This document shows, in pieces, positions 25,033 through 33,195 of a DNA stretch of 64,000 nucleotides. Numbering within the stretch: the first letter of the stretch is position 1; every line of letters begins with the position of its first letter. A model generated the notes under the pieces. It did not search any database and was not told where the DNA came from. It saw nothing but the letters and a program-made list of their open reading frames with translations. The position numbers and the translations under genes were made by a program. The stretch comes from Candidatus Methanophagaceae archaeon (GTDB lineage Archaea > Halobacteriota > Syntropharchaeia > Alkanophagales > Methanospirareceae), in the NCBI GenBank assembly GCA_003194435.1, contig PQXC01000001.1, positions 169,829 through 233,828 of the forward strand, given 5' to 3'.

Positions 25033-26157
25033 TTAAATTACAAGTCTCTTCTCGAATCTGGTCAGGTTCTCACAGCCGTTCTTATGCACGAGCACCATAT
25101 CCTCCAATCGCACACCACCTACCCCCGGCTCGTACAATCCGGGTTCTATCGTTATCACATTCCCTTCCCGGAGAACGTAATCATTATCCCCAACACTTGG
25201 ACTCTCATGCACATCCAGCCCCACACCATGCCCTGTGGAGTGAATAAACCCTCTATTAGCGTGAGCATGGTTTCTTATCGTTTCATAACCCATATCCTCG
25301 AATATATCACATACCAGGTTATGGACATCGCTGCACCTCACACCCTCCCTCACAGACCCTTCAGCAGACTCCTGTGCAAATTTAACTGCTTCATACATCT
25401 CTTTTATTCTACTTGAAGGGTCACCACGCGATACCGTCCTCGTCATATCAGCGAAATATCGCCCGGATTTCAATCTCGGGAAGATATCAATGATGACAGG
25501 TTCGTGTGCGAAGATGGTCCCGTGCCCAGAGAAATGGGGGTCAGAAGCCCTCTTTCCGCATGCCACTATCGGTTCGCCACCATCACAACTGCATCCAGAA
25601 TCGACCAGAGCATGCTCTATGGACGCTCTCACTCGCTCTGAGGTCAGTATCTCGCCATTTGCCACCAGACGCTGCTCACCATCAATTCTGGAGTTCCTTA
25701 TCGCCTCTATCGCTACCCTCATTGCATGTTCACAAGCACGTTGAGCCTTCTTTATGTATTCTATCTCCCATTCAGCTTTTATTTCACGCTCTTTTGTCAC
25801 TTCAAGCTCTTCCACTGGAGTTACTGTTATCCCTTCCTTCCGCAGCGAATCTGCGATATAGACCGGGAAGTACTTCGGCACTTCAACCTCATCTATGCCC
25901 TCCTCCCGCAGCGCTTTTAATATTATCAGCTCATCACGGCTCTTATCCATGCTGGCACCGCCATAATCCGCTGTGGAACGAATTTCGCTCAAAATTGACT
26001 CTTTCTTCGCTCTCTCGTACTCCATTGGCGATACGATGAGGATAGCTTTGCCACGGGTGTTACGGATGAAGATGAAGGGGTCTAAAGAGAGGAATCGTGT
26101 GGCGTAATACATATCCGCGTTATGCGCGCTCCCACTGACCATGAGAAGAGCCTTCAT
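25033..26157 (-). CDS. Xaa-Pro aminopeptidase-like M24 metallopeptidase
   Basis: 374 residues. A creatinase-like N-terminal domain (1-125) precedes the M24 pita-bread fold. Metal ligands are visible in order: VIIDIFPRLKSGRYFADMTR (two Asp, about 228 and 239), HSTGHGVGLDVHE (His, about 315), ITIEPGLYEPGVGGVRLEDM (two Glu, about 340 and 354). Such enzymes remove the N-terminal residue from peptides with Pro in second place. A Cys-rich insertion (DSGCSCDGGEPIVACG) is a local feature. It is monocistronic. Confidence 0.88.
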   Translation of the reverse strand: MKALLMVSGSAHNADMYYATRFLSLDPFIFIRNTRGKAILIVSPMEYERAKKESILSEIRSTADYGGASMDKSRDELIILKALREEGIDEVEVPKYFPVYIADSLRKEGITVTPVEELEVTKEREIKAEWEIEYIKKAQRACEHAMRVAIEAIRNSRIDGEQRLVANGEILTSERVRASIEHALVDSGCSCDGGEPIVACGKRASDPHFSGHGTIFAHEPVIIDIFPRLKSGRYFADMTRTVSRGDPSSRIKEMYEAVKFAQESAEGSVREGVRCSDVHNLVCDIFEDMGYETIRNHAHANRGFIHSTGHGVGLDVHESPSVGDNDYVLREGNVITIEPGLYEPGVGGVRLEDMVLVHKNGCENLTRFEKRLVI

Positions 26158-26280
26158 CCTTCATCATCGCCTCCCATTATTATCATCCCATTGTTATTTT
26201 ACTCATCACATCAAACCATAACAAACCATAACTTACTTTATCTCTTCAGATATAGGATAAAGGATAAGGATGGGTAAACG

Positions 26281-27222
26281 ATGAAGATGATAGGAGAGCG
26301 TCAGTTTGAGAAGGTGGATATAACGAGGTACGAAGTGAAGAAACTGGTTCTTATACCCTTAATCCTGCTACTCGCCTCTTTTATCATTCTTGGATATACA
26401 CAGGTGAGTGTGGGTTCACCGGTGCGTCTGGGAATGGACTTCATCGGTGGTACGATGGTGAAGATATCAACGGACAAGAGCGCGGATGACCTGAGAGCGG
26501 AATTTGCAGATTTGCCACTGGTTCTGGTGGCTAAAACGGGGATAGGCAATGAGAAAAGGCTGGAATTTGATATATCCAGTGAATCACAGGAGTATCATAA
26601 ACTGCTCGACAGGTTAGAGATGCAATACAGCGACAGATATGAGATAAAGACCATAAGCGCGGTGTTCGGTAAACAATACCAGCGTCAGGCATTGGTTGCA
26701 CTGATAACTGCCTTTTTGTTGATGGCTATCGTGGTATTCGTGGTGTTTCGAATCTTTGTTCCCTCTTTTGCTGTCGTCCTCTCTGCCTTCTCTGATATTA
26801 CTATCGCCATCGCCTGCATGGACATAATAGGCATGAAGCTATCGCTTGGGACAGTAGCGGCGTTGCTCATGCTTATAGGCTATTCTGTGGACTCCGATAT
26901 CTTACTCACTACCAATCTGCTCCGTAAGAAGGGCGAACTGTTTGATAATATCAGGAGTGCGATGAAGACAGGTCTAATGATGACCTCCACCACCATCGTT
27001 GCAATCTTTGCGATGTTTATTGTATCCTTTTTGATTGATATTACCATATTGAAGGATATATCAATCGTGCTCCTGTTCGGGCTTGTTATGGACCTGATGA
27101 ACACCTGGCTGCTAAATGCAGGTATATTGCGGTGGTATATAGAGAGGAAGGAGTCGAAGAGGAAGAGGTACATAAAGCAGAAGCAGGGCAAGGGTGGGAA
27201 GAAGCGAGCGAAGTCATCATAG
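26281..27222 (+). CDS. secF: Protein-export membrane protein SecF
   Basis: 313 residues with the SecF layout: helix 1 (about 23-42), a large external loop with GMDFIGGTMVKIS (GIDFxGG-type motif, about 54-66), helices 2-6 (132-285) with FSDITIAIACMDIIGMKLSL and IGYSVDSDILLTTNLLR, and a Lys/Arg-rich cytoplasmic end (KRKRYIKQKQGKGGKKRAK). SecF pairs with SecD to assist translocation of exported proteins with proton energy. Archaeal secF is usually followed directly by secD; here a P-loop protein follows instead, so secD must be elsewhere. Confidence 0.9.
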   Translation: MKMIGERQFEKVDITRYEVKKLVLIPLILLLASFIILGYTQVSVGSPVRLGMDFIGGTMVKISTDKSADDLRAEFADLPLVLVAKTGIGNEKRLEFDISSESQEYHKLLDRLEMQYSDRYEIKTISAVFGKQYQRQALVALITAFLLMAIVVFVVFRIFVPSFAVVLSAFSDITIAIACMDIIGMKLSLGTVAALLMLIGYSVDSDILLTTNLLRKKGELFDNIRSAMKTGLMMTSTTIVAIFAMFIVSFLIDITILKDISIVLLFGLVMDLMNTWLLNAGILRWYIERKESKRKRYIKQKQGKGGKKRAKSS

Positions 27223-27233
27223 CATAGTCATAG

Positions 27234-28085
27234 ATGGTCTACAAGATATTGATTGTGGGTTTGAAGGAGCTGGATGCGGGTAAGACGAGCCTTGCATGTG
27301 CGATGTTAGATTATTTTAGAGCGCGAGGGTACTCCGTATGCGGGTTCAAGCCGCGAGCCGGGAACAGCATCTGGTATGATTATGATGTGGTGCAGGAAGC
27401 GCTATCCCGGGGTAGACTATATGGCAAGGATGCGAAGATGTTGAAGCTCGCTTCTACTCCATGCTCTGTGAGTGGTGCATTAGAGGAGGAATTTGTCAAT
27501 CCCTTCCACAGGCTATGGACAGAGCCACCACACATCGATCCAGTGACCCGGATCCCTTATTTCATCATTGACCGCGTAACGCTCTGGCGTAAATCAGAAG
27601 CCACGAATTTAGTGGTTGTGAATGATGCATTACCGACGGAGTATAGATATGACGAGGCTCTCTTCAATGACTTATGTTCCGGGGCATCGCGTATCTTCCA
27701 TGTTCATGACCTGAATACGCTGAATAAGCTAACAAGTGAGTATTATAACCGCGCAGCCGAGCAGGCATTCATGTTGATGTGCAGGGAATATGAGCTCATA
27801 GTCATTGAGAGCTATTCAGATGTGGCATTGCCATTGCCATATAGTACATTAAAGGACGTGGATGCTGTCATAGGTATAAAACCGGGCAAGATATTTGTAT
27901 TTGAACCAGAGAAGTACCTCACAGCGGTACAACTTGAAGCTTCGATACGAATACAGGCAGAAGAGCCCCCAACATCGGAGATAGTAGAGTTATTAAAGCC
28001 AGTTAGAGAGATAAGGGTGCCACCTCTCAGATCTGATGAGGTAGTGCCGCAGTTGAAGAAGAGGGTTCCTTTGATACTCAAATAA
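27234..28085 (+). CDS. P-loop ATPase/GTPase with deviant Walker A (CobQ/dethiobiotin-synthetase-like)
   Basis: 283 residues. The Walker A region LKELDAGKTSLACAMLDYFR lies at 8-30. The nearby DAGKTS form is typical of SIMIBI-class amidoligase-like proteins rather than kinases. Later marks are a hydrophobic strand plus Asp (NLVVVNDALP, about 124) and LIVIESYSDVALPLPY (about 187), ending in VREIRVPPLRSDEVVPQLKK. It begins 11 bases after secF and is probably co-transcribed. The substrate is not recognisable; similar archaeal proteins are annotated only as predicted P-loop ATPases. Confidence 0.6.
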   Translation: MVYKILIVGLKELDAGKTSLACAMLDYFRARGYSVCGFKPRAGNSIWYDYDVVQEALSRGRLYGKDAKMLKLASTPCSVSGALEEEFVNPFHRLWTEPPHIDPVTRIPYFIIDRVTLWRKSEATNLVVVNDALPTEYRYDEALFNDLCSGASRIFHVHDLNTLNKLTSEYYNRAAEQAFMLMCREYELIVIESYSDVALPLPYSTLKDVDAVIGIKPGKIFVFEPEKYLTAVQLEASIRIQAEEPPTSEIVELLKPVREIRVPPLRSDEVVPQLKKRVPLILK

Positions 28086-28108
28086 AAATAATAATACCAT
28101 GGGGCTTC

Positions 28109-28507
28109 TCATGAGATTCGGCAACCTATGGCAGGTGATGTTGTAACATCCTTCTTAGGATATAACTGCTTCCTCTTATCGCCGTGAATGGCTTCCTCCA
28201 ATCTCAAATCTGCTCTGCCCATGAAATCAGTATCCCAATCCTCGGAGGCGATATGCAAGAAGCTGTCTCCGCTTGTCTTCTCAAGAATAAGTGTTATTTT
28301 TATCTCTTTTCCTTTCTCTTTTCCTTTCCCTTTTTCTCCCGTTTCTTTCTCCTCACCCTCTTTTATTTTTATCTCCCCTATGACTTTATCACCATCTGAA
28401 AGTCCGAACAGGAAGACAGAGGGGACGGAAACAAAAAATCCACTTGAACCCGCGGGAAGAGCACCATCTCTTTTCCGGATGAGCGCATCTTTTACAACAA
28501 GTGCCAT
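28109..28507 (-). CDS. Uncharacterised small protein with Lys/Glu-rich insert
   Basis: 132 residues. A start like a beta-barrel domain (ALVVKDALIRKRDGALPAGS, then SDGDKVIGEIKI) is interrupted by a low-complexity KEGEEKETGEKGKGKEKGKE stretch (about 47-68) before ITLILEKTSGDSFLHIASED. The final 30 residues mention no known motif. It may be a single small beta-sandwich with an expanded loop. Function unknown. Confidence 0.5.
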   Translation of the reverse strand: MALVVKDALIRKRDGALPAGSSGFFVSVPSVFLFGLSDGDKVIGEIKIKEGEEKETGEKGKGKEKGKEIKITLILEKTSGDSFLHIASEDWDTDFMGRADLRLEEAIHGDKRKQLYPKKDVTTSPAIGCRIS

Positions 28508-28642
28508 TTTTCCCTCTTTCTCTTTTTCCCTCTTCCAATTAAATCCCCGGTTATCTCAACTTAAATTTTAACCTGGATAGGAGATGAAGATTATAGTTTT
28601 TAATAAAGAAAAATTTGTGGTGAAAGGTGAAAGGGAGACAAC

Positions 28643-29206
28643 ATGGAGGGAATTAGTGAATGGAAGGAAAAGCTTGAGCGCGAGCGAAAAGAGAAGGATG
28701 AATTCTTTGCTGTGCACTGGCAATCGCCGATACCGCCGGAAGAGCGAGCGAAATTCAGGGGTCTTGTGTATTATCCCCCCGACCCGGATTACCGCTTCGA
28801 ACTTGAACTTCATGAGCACCGCGATAAGAAGATGCTGAAAATTGAAGACACAGGTGGCAATATGCGTGACTTCCTGCGCTGGGGCGAATTTCGATTCAAG
28901 GTGGGCAATGAGGAATGCATACTTCAGGCATATAAAAGCGACCCGCGCGAGGAACGGCTGTTTATCCCGTTCAAAGACGCAACCAGTGGTAAGGAGACCT
29001 ATGGAGCGGGGCGGTATATTGACCTTGAATATGAGAGAGACCGCACACCTGAAGGGAAATGGATTCTGGACTTTAATAAAGCGTATAATCCATGGTGCGC
29101 ATACAGTAAGAACTACGTATGTCCGTTTGTGCCGCCGGAGAACTGGCTTAAAGTGCCTATACGTGCTGGTGAGAAGAAATATGTAAAAGAGAGAGGTGAA
29201 GGATGA
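28643..29206 (+). CDS. DUF1684-family protein
   Basis: 187 residues with the DUF1684 pattern: N-terminal WKEKLERERKEKDEFFAVHW, then RGLVYYPPDPDYRFELEL (about 39), FRFKVGNEECILQAYKS (about 83), LFIPFKDATSGKETYGAGRY (about 105-124), and the conserved end DFNKAYNPWCAYSKNYVCPF (about 142-161). The family is a single beta-rich domain of unknown function found in bacteria and archaea. It has a plausible AGGTGAAAGGGAGA ribosome site. Neighbours on both sides are on the other strand. Confidence 0.85.
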   Translation: MEGISEWKEKLERERKEKDEFFAVHWQSPIPPEERAKFRGLVYYPPDPDYRFELELHEHRDKKMLKIEDTGGNMRDFLRWGEFRFKVGNEECILQAYKSDPREERLFIPFKDATSGKETYGAGRYIDLEYERDRTPEGKWILDFNKAYNPWCAYSKNYVCPFVPPENWLKVPIRAGEKKYVKERGEG

Positions 29207-29238
29207 GAAGTGGATTCGTGGATTCTAACTGAGCGTGT

Positions 29239-29832
29239 TCATTCTATCAACAGCAAGCCAAAGAGGGTTATCTTCTGATACGGCGATATGAATACCTCCG
29301 CTTCATAACCAACCTTCCGCACCGTTGCGAATACGTCTATCCCACAAGCCTCCATTGAGGGTCTTACCCTATCCTGATGCCGGCAGAATCGCTTCGGCGC
29401 CAGGTCAAGGTCTTTATTCTCCTCCGGTATGCATGGGTCGCAGTAGGAGCAAGGTAGTGCATCCATTGCAAATGCCTTATAATAGCCGGACAGGAAAGTA
29501 TGACGCTCCATTTCGTACATCGTATCGCTTACCATCTTGATTGCATCCCAGAGGAAATGGTGAAGATGCCGTGGTGGCACATCCAGGTTCGGCTTCACAT
29601 CCTCAAATCGCACTATCAAGGCTTTATCATAGCCTCTGATCAGCTTTCGTGTATCCTCCGGCGCTGGTGTATATGGCGGACAGCTCAGATGCTTTGCATA
29701 ACCCCGACACCCATAGCGGCATTTCCACCTCACCCAGTCTGCTACCACAATCTCTTTCGCGGGTATAAGCCTGAAATCATCATGTATCACGCGCAATTCC
29801 TCTATTAAGATATTCAAATCCTTCTTCTTCAT
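29239..29832 (-). CDS. DUF2284-family predicted metal-binding protein
   Basis: 197 residues. Cysteines are clustered: KCRYGCRGYAKHLSCPPYTP (about 33-52) and LPCSYCDPCIPEE (about 125-137), with a further Cys in RFCRHQDRVRPSMEACGIDV. This is the signature of DUF2284, thought to bind a metal or an Fe-S cluster and common in methanogens and anaerobes. Its function is unknown. It starts 15 bases after the next upstream gene and is the last gene of a three-gene minus-strand run beginning with the PurH cyclohydrolase domain. Confidence 0.85.
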   Translation of the reverse strand: MKKKDLNILIEELRVIHDDFRLIPAKEIVVADWVRWKCRYGCRGYAKHLSCPPYTPAPEDTRKLIRGYDKALIVRFEDVKPNLDVPPRHLHHFLWDAIKMVSDTMYEMERHTFLSGYYKAFAMDALPCSYCDPCIPEENKDLDLAPKRFCRHQDRVRPSMEACGIDVFATVRKVGYEAEVFISPYQKITLFGLLLIE

Positions 29833-29847
29833 TTTCTTTCATATCTC

Positions 29848-30348
29848 TCACACCATGTACAGTTCCACCTCTTTCAGTTCTTCCTCGAATTCCGCTTCAT
29901 TCGTAATGATAAAATCACTCAGGTTAGTGAGGTTATATGCATCCCGCAGCATCATCGCCATTGACTGTAACTGCCTCTTCGCACGCTCTTCTTCCACTAA
30001 CTGCGTAATGATAAAGAGTATAGCACCCTCTAAAGGCACCATCTTGCTATCTGACCCTGTACGTATCAAACATACATTTGACAGCTCCACAACTGAGACA
30101 TCGCCAAGTATACTCTTCGGTGTAGCGTCCTCCTCTATCTCTACCACTATCTCCACCTTCCCGCCCTTCATCCCCACGAGGTCAACTGTACCAAGTGCGA
30201 ACTTCTCCCTGTTCCTATTCCTGTTCATGCTGTATTCACGAAAAATCCGCACACCATCCGTGCTCGTGGTATTCACGGTATATCCATGATTTATCAGAAT
30301 CTCTTTACATCTGTCCTTCATCGCCTCGTGCCATTCACGCATACCCAT
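29848..30348 (-). CDS. Uncharacterised protein, possible PD-(D/E)XK nuclease-like fold
   Basis: 166 residues. The order of elements (helix MREWHEAMKDRCKEILINHG, strand, then FALGTVDLVGMKGGKVEIVV ending VEIEED) resembles the core of restriction-like nucleases, with Asp in VDLV and Glu in VEIEED as candidate metal ligands; the C-terminal half is helical (VEEERAKRQLQSMAMMLRDA). The lysine of a full PD-(D/E)XK site is not evident, so an inactive or different protein is possible. It overlaps the purH start region by 14 bases. Confidence 0.45.
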   Translation of the reverse strand: MGMREWHEAMKDRCKEILINHGYTVNTTSTDGVRIFREYSMNRNRNREKFALGTVDLVGMKGGKVEIVVEIEEDATPKSILGDVSVVELSNVCLIRTGSDSKMVPLEGAILFIITQLVEEERAKRQLQSMAMMLRDAYNLTNLSDFIITNEAEFEEELKEVELYMV

Positions 30349-30862
30349 ATCCGTTCTTCACCTCCTTAACCCTTAATTCTCTTAACATCTTATCTACTTT
30401 TGAATCATACTCGGCTATATAGCTTGAGGCTTCACATGCGAGCTCCAATCTCGTATTGTATGAGAGGTGTCCATTATGGAGCAATTCATCAATAATCTGG
30501 TGGTATCGCGCAGGATTGACAACCACCGCGGTCTTTTCAAAGTTCTTTAGCGCCGACCGAATCAGAGCCACACCACCGATATCCATGCTTGTGAGCACCC
30601 TGAGGGGTATGAGATTGACAGCAACAAGCCCGATGTCCCCGGTTGCGATTCCAGCATGAATAGCAGGATGTAGAGTCTTTATCCTGCCACCAAGCATCTC
30701 TGGTACACCCGTGAATTCCGAGACACGCTTCACAGGTATACCATGCTTCAATATCGCATTTGCAGTGCCATCCGTTGCGATTAACTCTATCCCAAGCTCT
30801 TTCAGCCTTTCCGCTAACTCCACTATCCCATCCTTATTGAAGACACTTAATAAAGCTCTCAT
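30335..30862 (-). CDS. purH: IMP cyclohydrolase domain (PurH N-terminal half only)
   Basis: 175 residues from the ATG at 30862, chosen because GGAGGTGGGAGG lies directly before it and the family start (RALLSVFNKDGIVELAERLK) follows. It is the MGS-like domain of PurH: ELIATDGTANAILKHGIPVK (about 28-47), GRIKTLHPAIHAGIATG (about 59-75) and LIRSALKNFEKTAVVVNPAR (about 102-121). It closes the purine ring to give IMP. The AICAR transformylase half of bacterial PurH is absent, as in archaea where PurP or another enzyme supplies that step. The divergent MFS gene starts 91 bases away. Confidence 0.88.
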   Translation of the reverse strand: MRALLSVFNKDGIVELAERLKELGIELIATDGTANAILKHGIPVKRVSEFTGVPEMLGGRIKTLHPAIHAGIATGDIGLVAVNLIPLRVLTSMDIGGVALIRSALKNFEKTAVVVNPARYHQIIDELLHNGHLSYNTRLELACEASSYIAEYDSKVDKMLRELRVKEVKNGYGYA

Positions 30863-30953
30863 CCTCCCACCTCCCGCCACCTTAACTAACCTTACTTTAT
30901 AATAATGAACTTCTCTCTTTAAATCCTTTCTTAGAAGCGATAAAATAAGCAAT

Positions 30954-32108
30954 ATGACAGGAATAAAAGATAGGACTTTGCTCTCTCTGACATTTTTGCA
31001 TGCTTTGATGCACATTATGGCTACCACATTACCTGCACTATCGCCACTGGTGAAGGAGGAGTTCCAGCTTAATAACACCTATGTCGGGGTGCTATCTTTT
31101 GCTTTTGCCATGGCAACAGGAGCAGGCAGTATCATCTCGGGCTTCTTAGCTGATAGATATAATTCTAATTCATTACGATTGGTAAGCTATGGTTTCTTCG
31201 GTACTGCCCTCTTTGTTGCGCTACTGTTCCTGGCACGCAATTTCTTAGCCATTAGTGCAGTCTTCATCAGTATGGGGTTCATGCTCAGCCTGTATCACCC
31301 CTCTGCTCTCTCTTATATCTCAAATACAATCCAGTTGAGACGCGGGCGTGCATTTGGACTGCATGAAATAGGAGGTAGCATAGGGCTTGCCATAGCACCC
31401 TTAGCGGCAGGTATTATAAGCCTTTATCACAACTGGCGGTTCGCGTATCTCTTCTGGGTCTTTCCAATGCTATTCTTCACGCTCTTGCTGCGGACGATAA
31501 ACGATGACCATAGCCCTCACCCTCACCACCAGCACCCGATAAAACTCTTCACTATGCGGACTTTGAGGCAAGATGCGGTAGTGCTAATGCGGATATACCT
31601 GATAGAGGGTTTATTTGGTTTTATAATCGGTGGTGCATTGACATTCATCCCGATATTTTTAAATGAGTACAAAGGTGTAGGAGCTCAGTTCGCAGTGATT
31701 CTGGCATGTGTATTCACAGGTGGAGGCGCGATAGGCAAATTTCTCGGCGGGCATTTCTCCGATATCATAGGTGAACGGCGAGTGATGGCAGCAGGGTTCT
31801 TCATCATTGCACCAATGTTCTTCATGGCGCCTCTGCTACCCTTATTCTGGTGCATCCTGACACTTGCACTTGCCGGTATGATCTTCCCAGCCGTGCTTCC
31901 AGCTATACTAACAACGATAAGCAAGGTGGTAGAACCTTCACAGAGAGGAATGGCGTTTGGGCTGTTGATGTTCGCAGGGTTTGGCTTCGGCTCTACTTCA
32001 AGGATAATTCTCGGTGTGGTGAGCGATACCTTCGGCATCTCCACAGTCTTCTATCCTATTGTAATCGCTGCTCTGGCTGGTGGATTTCTAAATATTTGGA
32101 AAGTATAG
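30954..32108 (+). CDS. Major facilitator superfamily transporter
   Basis: 384 residues with about 12 helices. The MFS loop 2-3 signature is SGFLADRYNSNSLR (about 62-75), and its repeat in the second half is GGHFSDIIGERRVMAAG (about 265-281). A His-rich central loop (DDHSPHPHHQHP, about 184-195) lies between helices 6 and 7. The fold resembles the fosmidomycin-resistance/nitrate branch of drug and small-molecule exporters, but the substrate cannot be told from sequence. It is divergent from purH. Confidence 0.82.
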   Translation: MTGIKDRTLLSLTFLHALMHIMATTLPALSPLVKEEFQLNNTYVGVLSFAFAMATGAGSIISGFLADRYNSNSLRLVSYGFFGTALFVALLFLARNFLAISAVFISMGFMLSLYHPSALSYISNTIQLRRGRAFGLHEIGGSIGLAIAPLAAGIISLYHNWRFAYLFWVFPMLFFTLLLRTINDDHSPHPHHQHPIKLFTMRTLRQDAVVLMRIYLIEGLFGFIIGGALTFIPIFLNEYKGVGAQFAVILACVFTGGGAIGKFLGGHFSDIIGERRVMAAGFFIIAPMFFMAPLLPLFWCILTLALAGMIFPAVLPAILTTISKVVEPSQRGMAFGLLMFAGFGFGSTSRIILGVVSDTFGISTVFYPIVIAALAGGFLNIWKV

Positions 32109-32166
32109 TATAGTGCAGTGGTGGTATGGTAGCAGGTGGGCAAGCAGAAAACAAAAAACAGTAAAC

Positions 32167-32176
32167 TTTATATATT
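32167..32176 (+). promoter_or_regulatory. TATA box of gar1-tfb
   Basis: TTTATATATT, 28-37 bases before the ATG of gar1 at 32204. Strong fit to the archaeal consensus. Confidence 0.6.
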
Positions 32177-32203
32177 ACATAACTCGTAGTTCATTATAAG
32201 AGT

Positions 32204-32497
32204 ATGAAAAAAGGGAAGCGAGGCAAAGATAAGTTAAAACTAAAGGGCTCTAAACCACTGGGTACTGTGCTGCATGTACTCAACAGTATTATGATTGTGA
32301 GAGTGGGAGTGGGGGGTAAGAAATTGCGAGCTGTTGGTGAGCTTCTCAACTCTGTGGTCATGAATGGTCGTAACAGGGAGATAGGCAGGGTATATGATAT
32401 TTTTGGACCGGTAGACCATCCATATATTACTGTTAAGCTCTTCACAGGCGCGAATCTGTCTGATTTACAGAATAAGAAAGTTTTTGTGCTCGTCTGA
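32204..32497 (+). CDS. gar1: H/ACA ribonucleoprotein subunit Gar1
   Basis: 97 residues. A basic start (KKGKRGKDKLKLKGSKPLGT) leads into the six-stranded Gar1 barrel: VLHVLNSIMIVRV, NSVVMNGRNREIGRVYDIFG and PVDHPYITVKLF. Gar1 helps the Cbf5 H/ACA particle to convert uridine to pseudouridine in rRNA. The order gar1-tfb is common in archaea. The next gene begins 30 bases on, after a run of GTGAGGTGT-type repeats. Confidence 0.88.
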   Translation: MKKGKRGKDKLKLKGSKPLGTVLHVLNSIMIVRVGVGGKKLRAVGELLNSVVMNGRNREIGRVYDIFGPVDHPYITVKLFTGANLSDLQNKKVFVLV

Positions 32498-32527
32498 GTG
32501 TGAGGTGTTAGGTGTGAGGTGTGAAGG

Positions 32528-33193
32528 ATGGAGAATGGAGGAGATGGGACACCTGATAAGGAACATTTACAGAGATTGAGTGAATTACAGCGCAGGAGGC
32601 GGTTAAGCGCCTCATTGAGAAGGCAAAGGCTGGTGGCGCAGGCGGAGATAGAACGGCTGTCCTCCTCTCTTGCAATACCTGAGTATGTGAGAGAAGATAG
32701 TATCAGGATATATCGAGATGCATGGGAGAAGGACCTGATTCATGGGCGTTCGATTGAGAAGATACTGGCGGCATCCATGTATATGGCATGCCGGAAGCAC
32801 AATGTACCACGAACGCTCGATGAGATAGAGAATGTAACGAGGGTGGGGAGGAAGGATATAATAAAGACATGTAAGTTACTGGCGAATCGGCTGGGAATGA
32901 AGCTTGCTCCCGCTTCACCACTGGAATATGTGAGCAGGTTCTGCACGAAATTGAATTTGAAGAAGCACGTGGAAGAGCGTGCTCGCGAGATAATAAAAGA
33001 GGCTCTGGAGCGCGATATAACAAGTGGCAAGGGTCCAACCGGCATTGCAGCATCTGCGATTTACATCGCTGCGATCCTGTGTGGTGAGCGTAAGACACAG
33101 AAGGACGTTGCTGAAGCTACTGGTGTGACAGAAGTGACACTGAGAGCGAGATATAAGGAAATAGCCAGGAAATTGGGTATAAAAATAGAATAG
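32528..33193 (+). CDS. tfb: Transcription initiation factor TFB core lacking the zinc ribbon
   Basis: 221 residues. Two cyclin-like repeats (about 25-110 and 122-215) carry TFB marks: RSIEKILAASMYMACRKHNV PRTLDEI (repeat 1) and KGPTGIAASAIYIAAILCGE (repeat 2), with the final helix-turn-helix EVTLRARYKEIARKLGI that reads the BRE. A normal TFB is about 300 residues with an N-terminal CX2C...CX2C zinc ribbon that contacts RNA polymerase. Here the N-terminus is only a charged helix (EHLQRLSELQRRRRLSASLR) with no cysteine pairs, and no ribbon can be read upstream of the start. It may be a specialised paralogue, or a full TFB may lie elsewhere. Confidence 0.85.
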   Translation: MENGGDGTPDKEHLQRLSELQRRRRLSASLRRQRLVAQAEIERLSSSLAIPEYVREDSIRIYRDAWEKDLIHGRSIEKILAASMYMACRKHNVPRTLDEIENVTRVGRKDIIKTCKLLANRLGMKLAPASPLEYVSRFCTKLNLKKHVEERAREIIKEALERDITSGKGPTGIAASAIYIAAILCGERKTQKDVAEATGVTEVTLRARYKEIARKLGIKIE

Positions 33194-33195
33194 GA

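Noticed and set aside
28584-28838. 84-codon plus-strand frame with a good start just before the DUF1684 gene
   Set aside because: Its latter part is DUF1684 coding sequence in another phase, with no family marks of its own.
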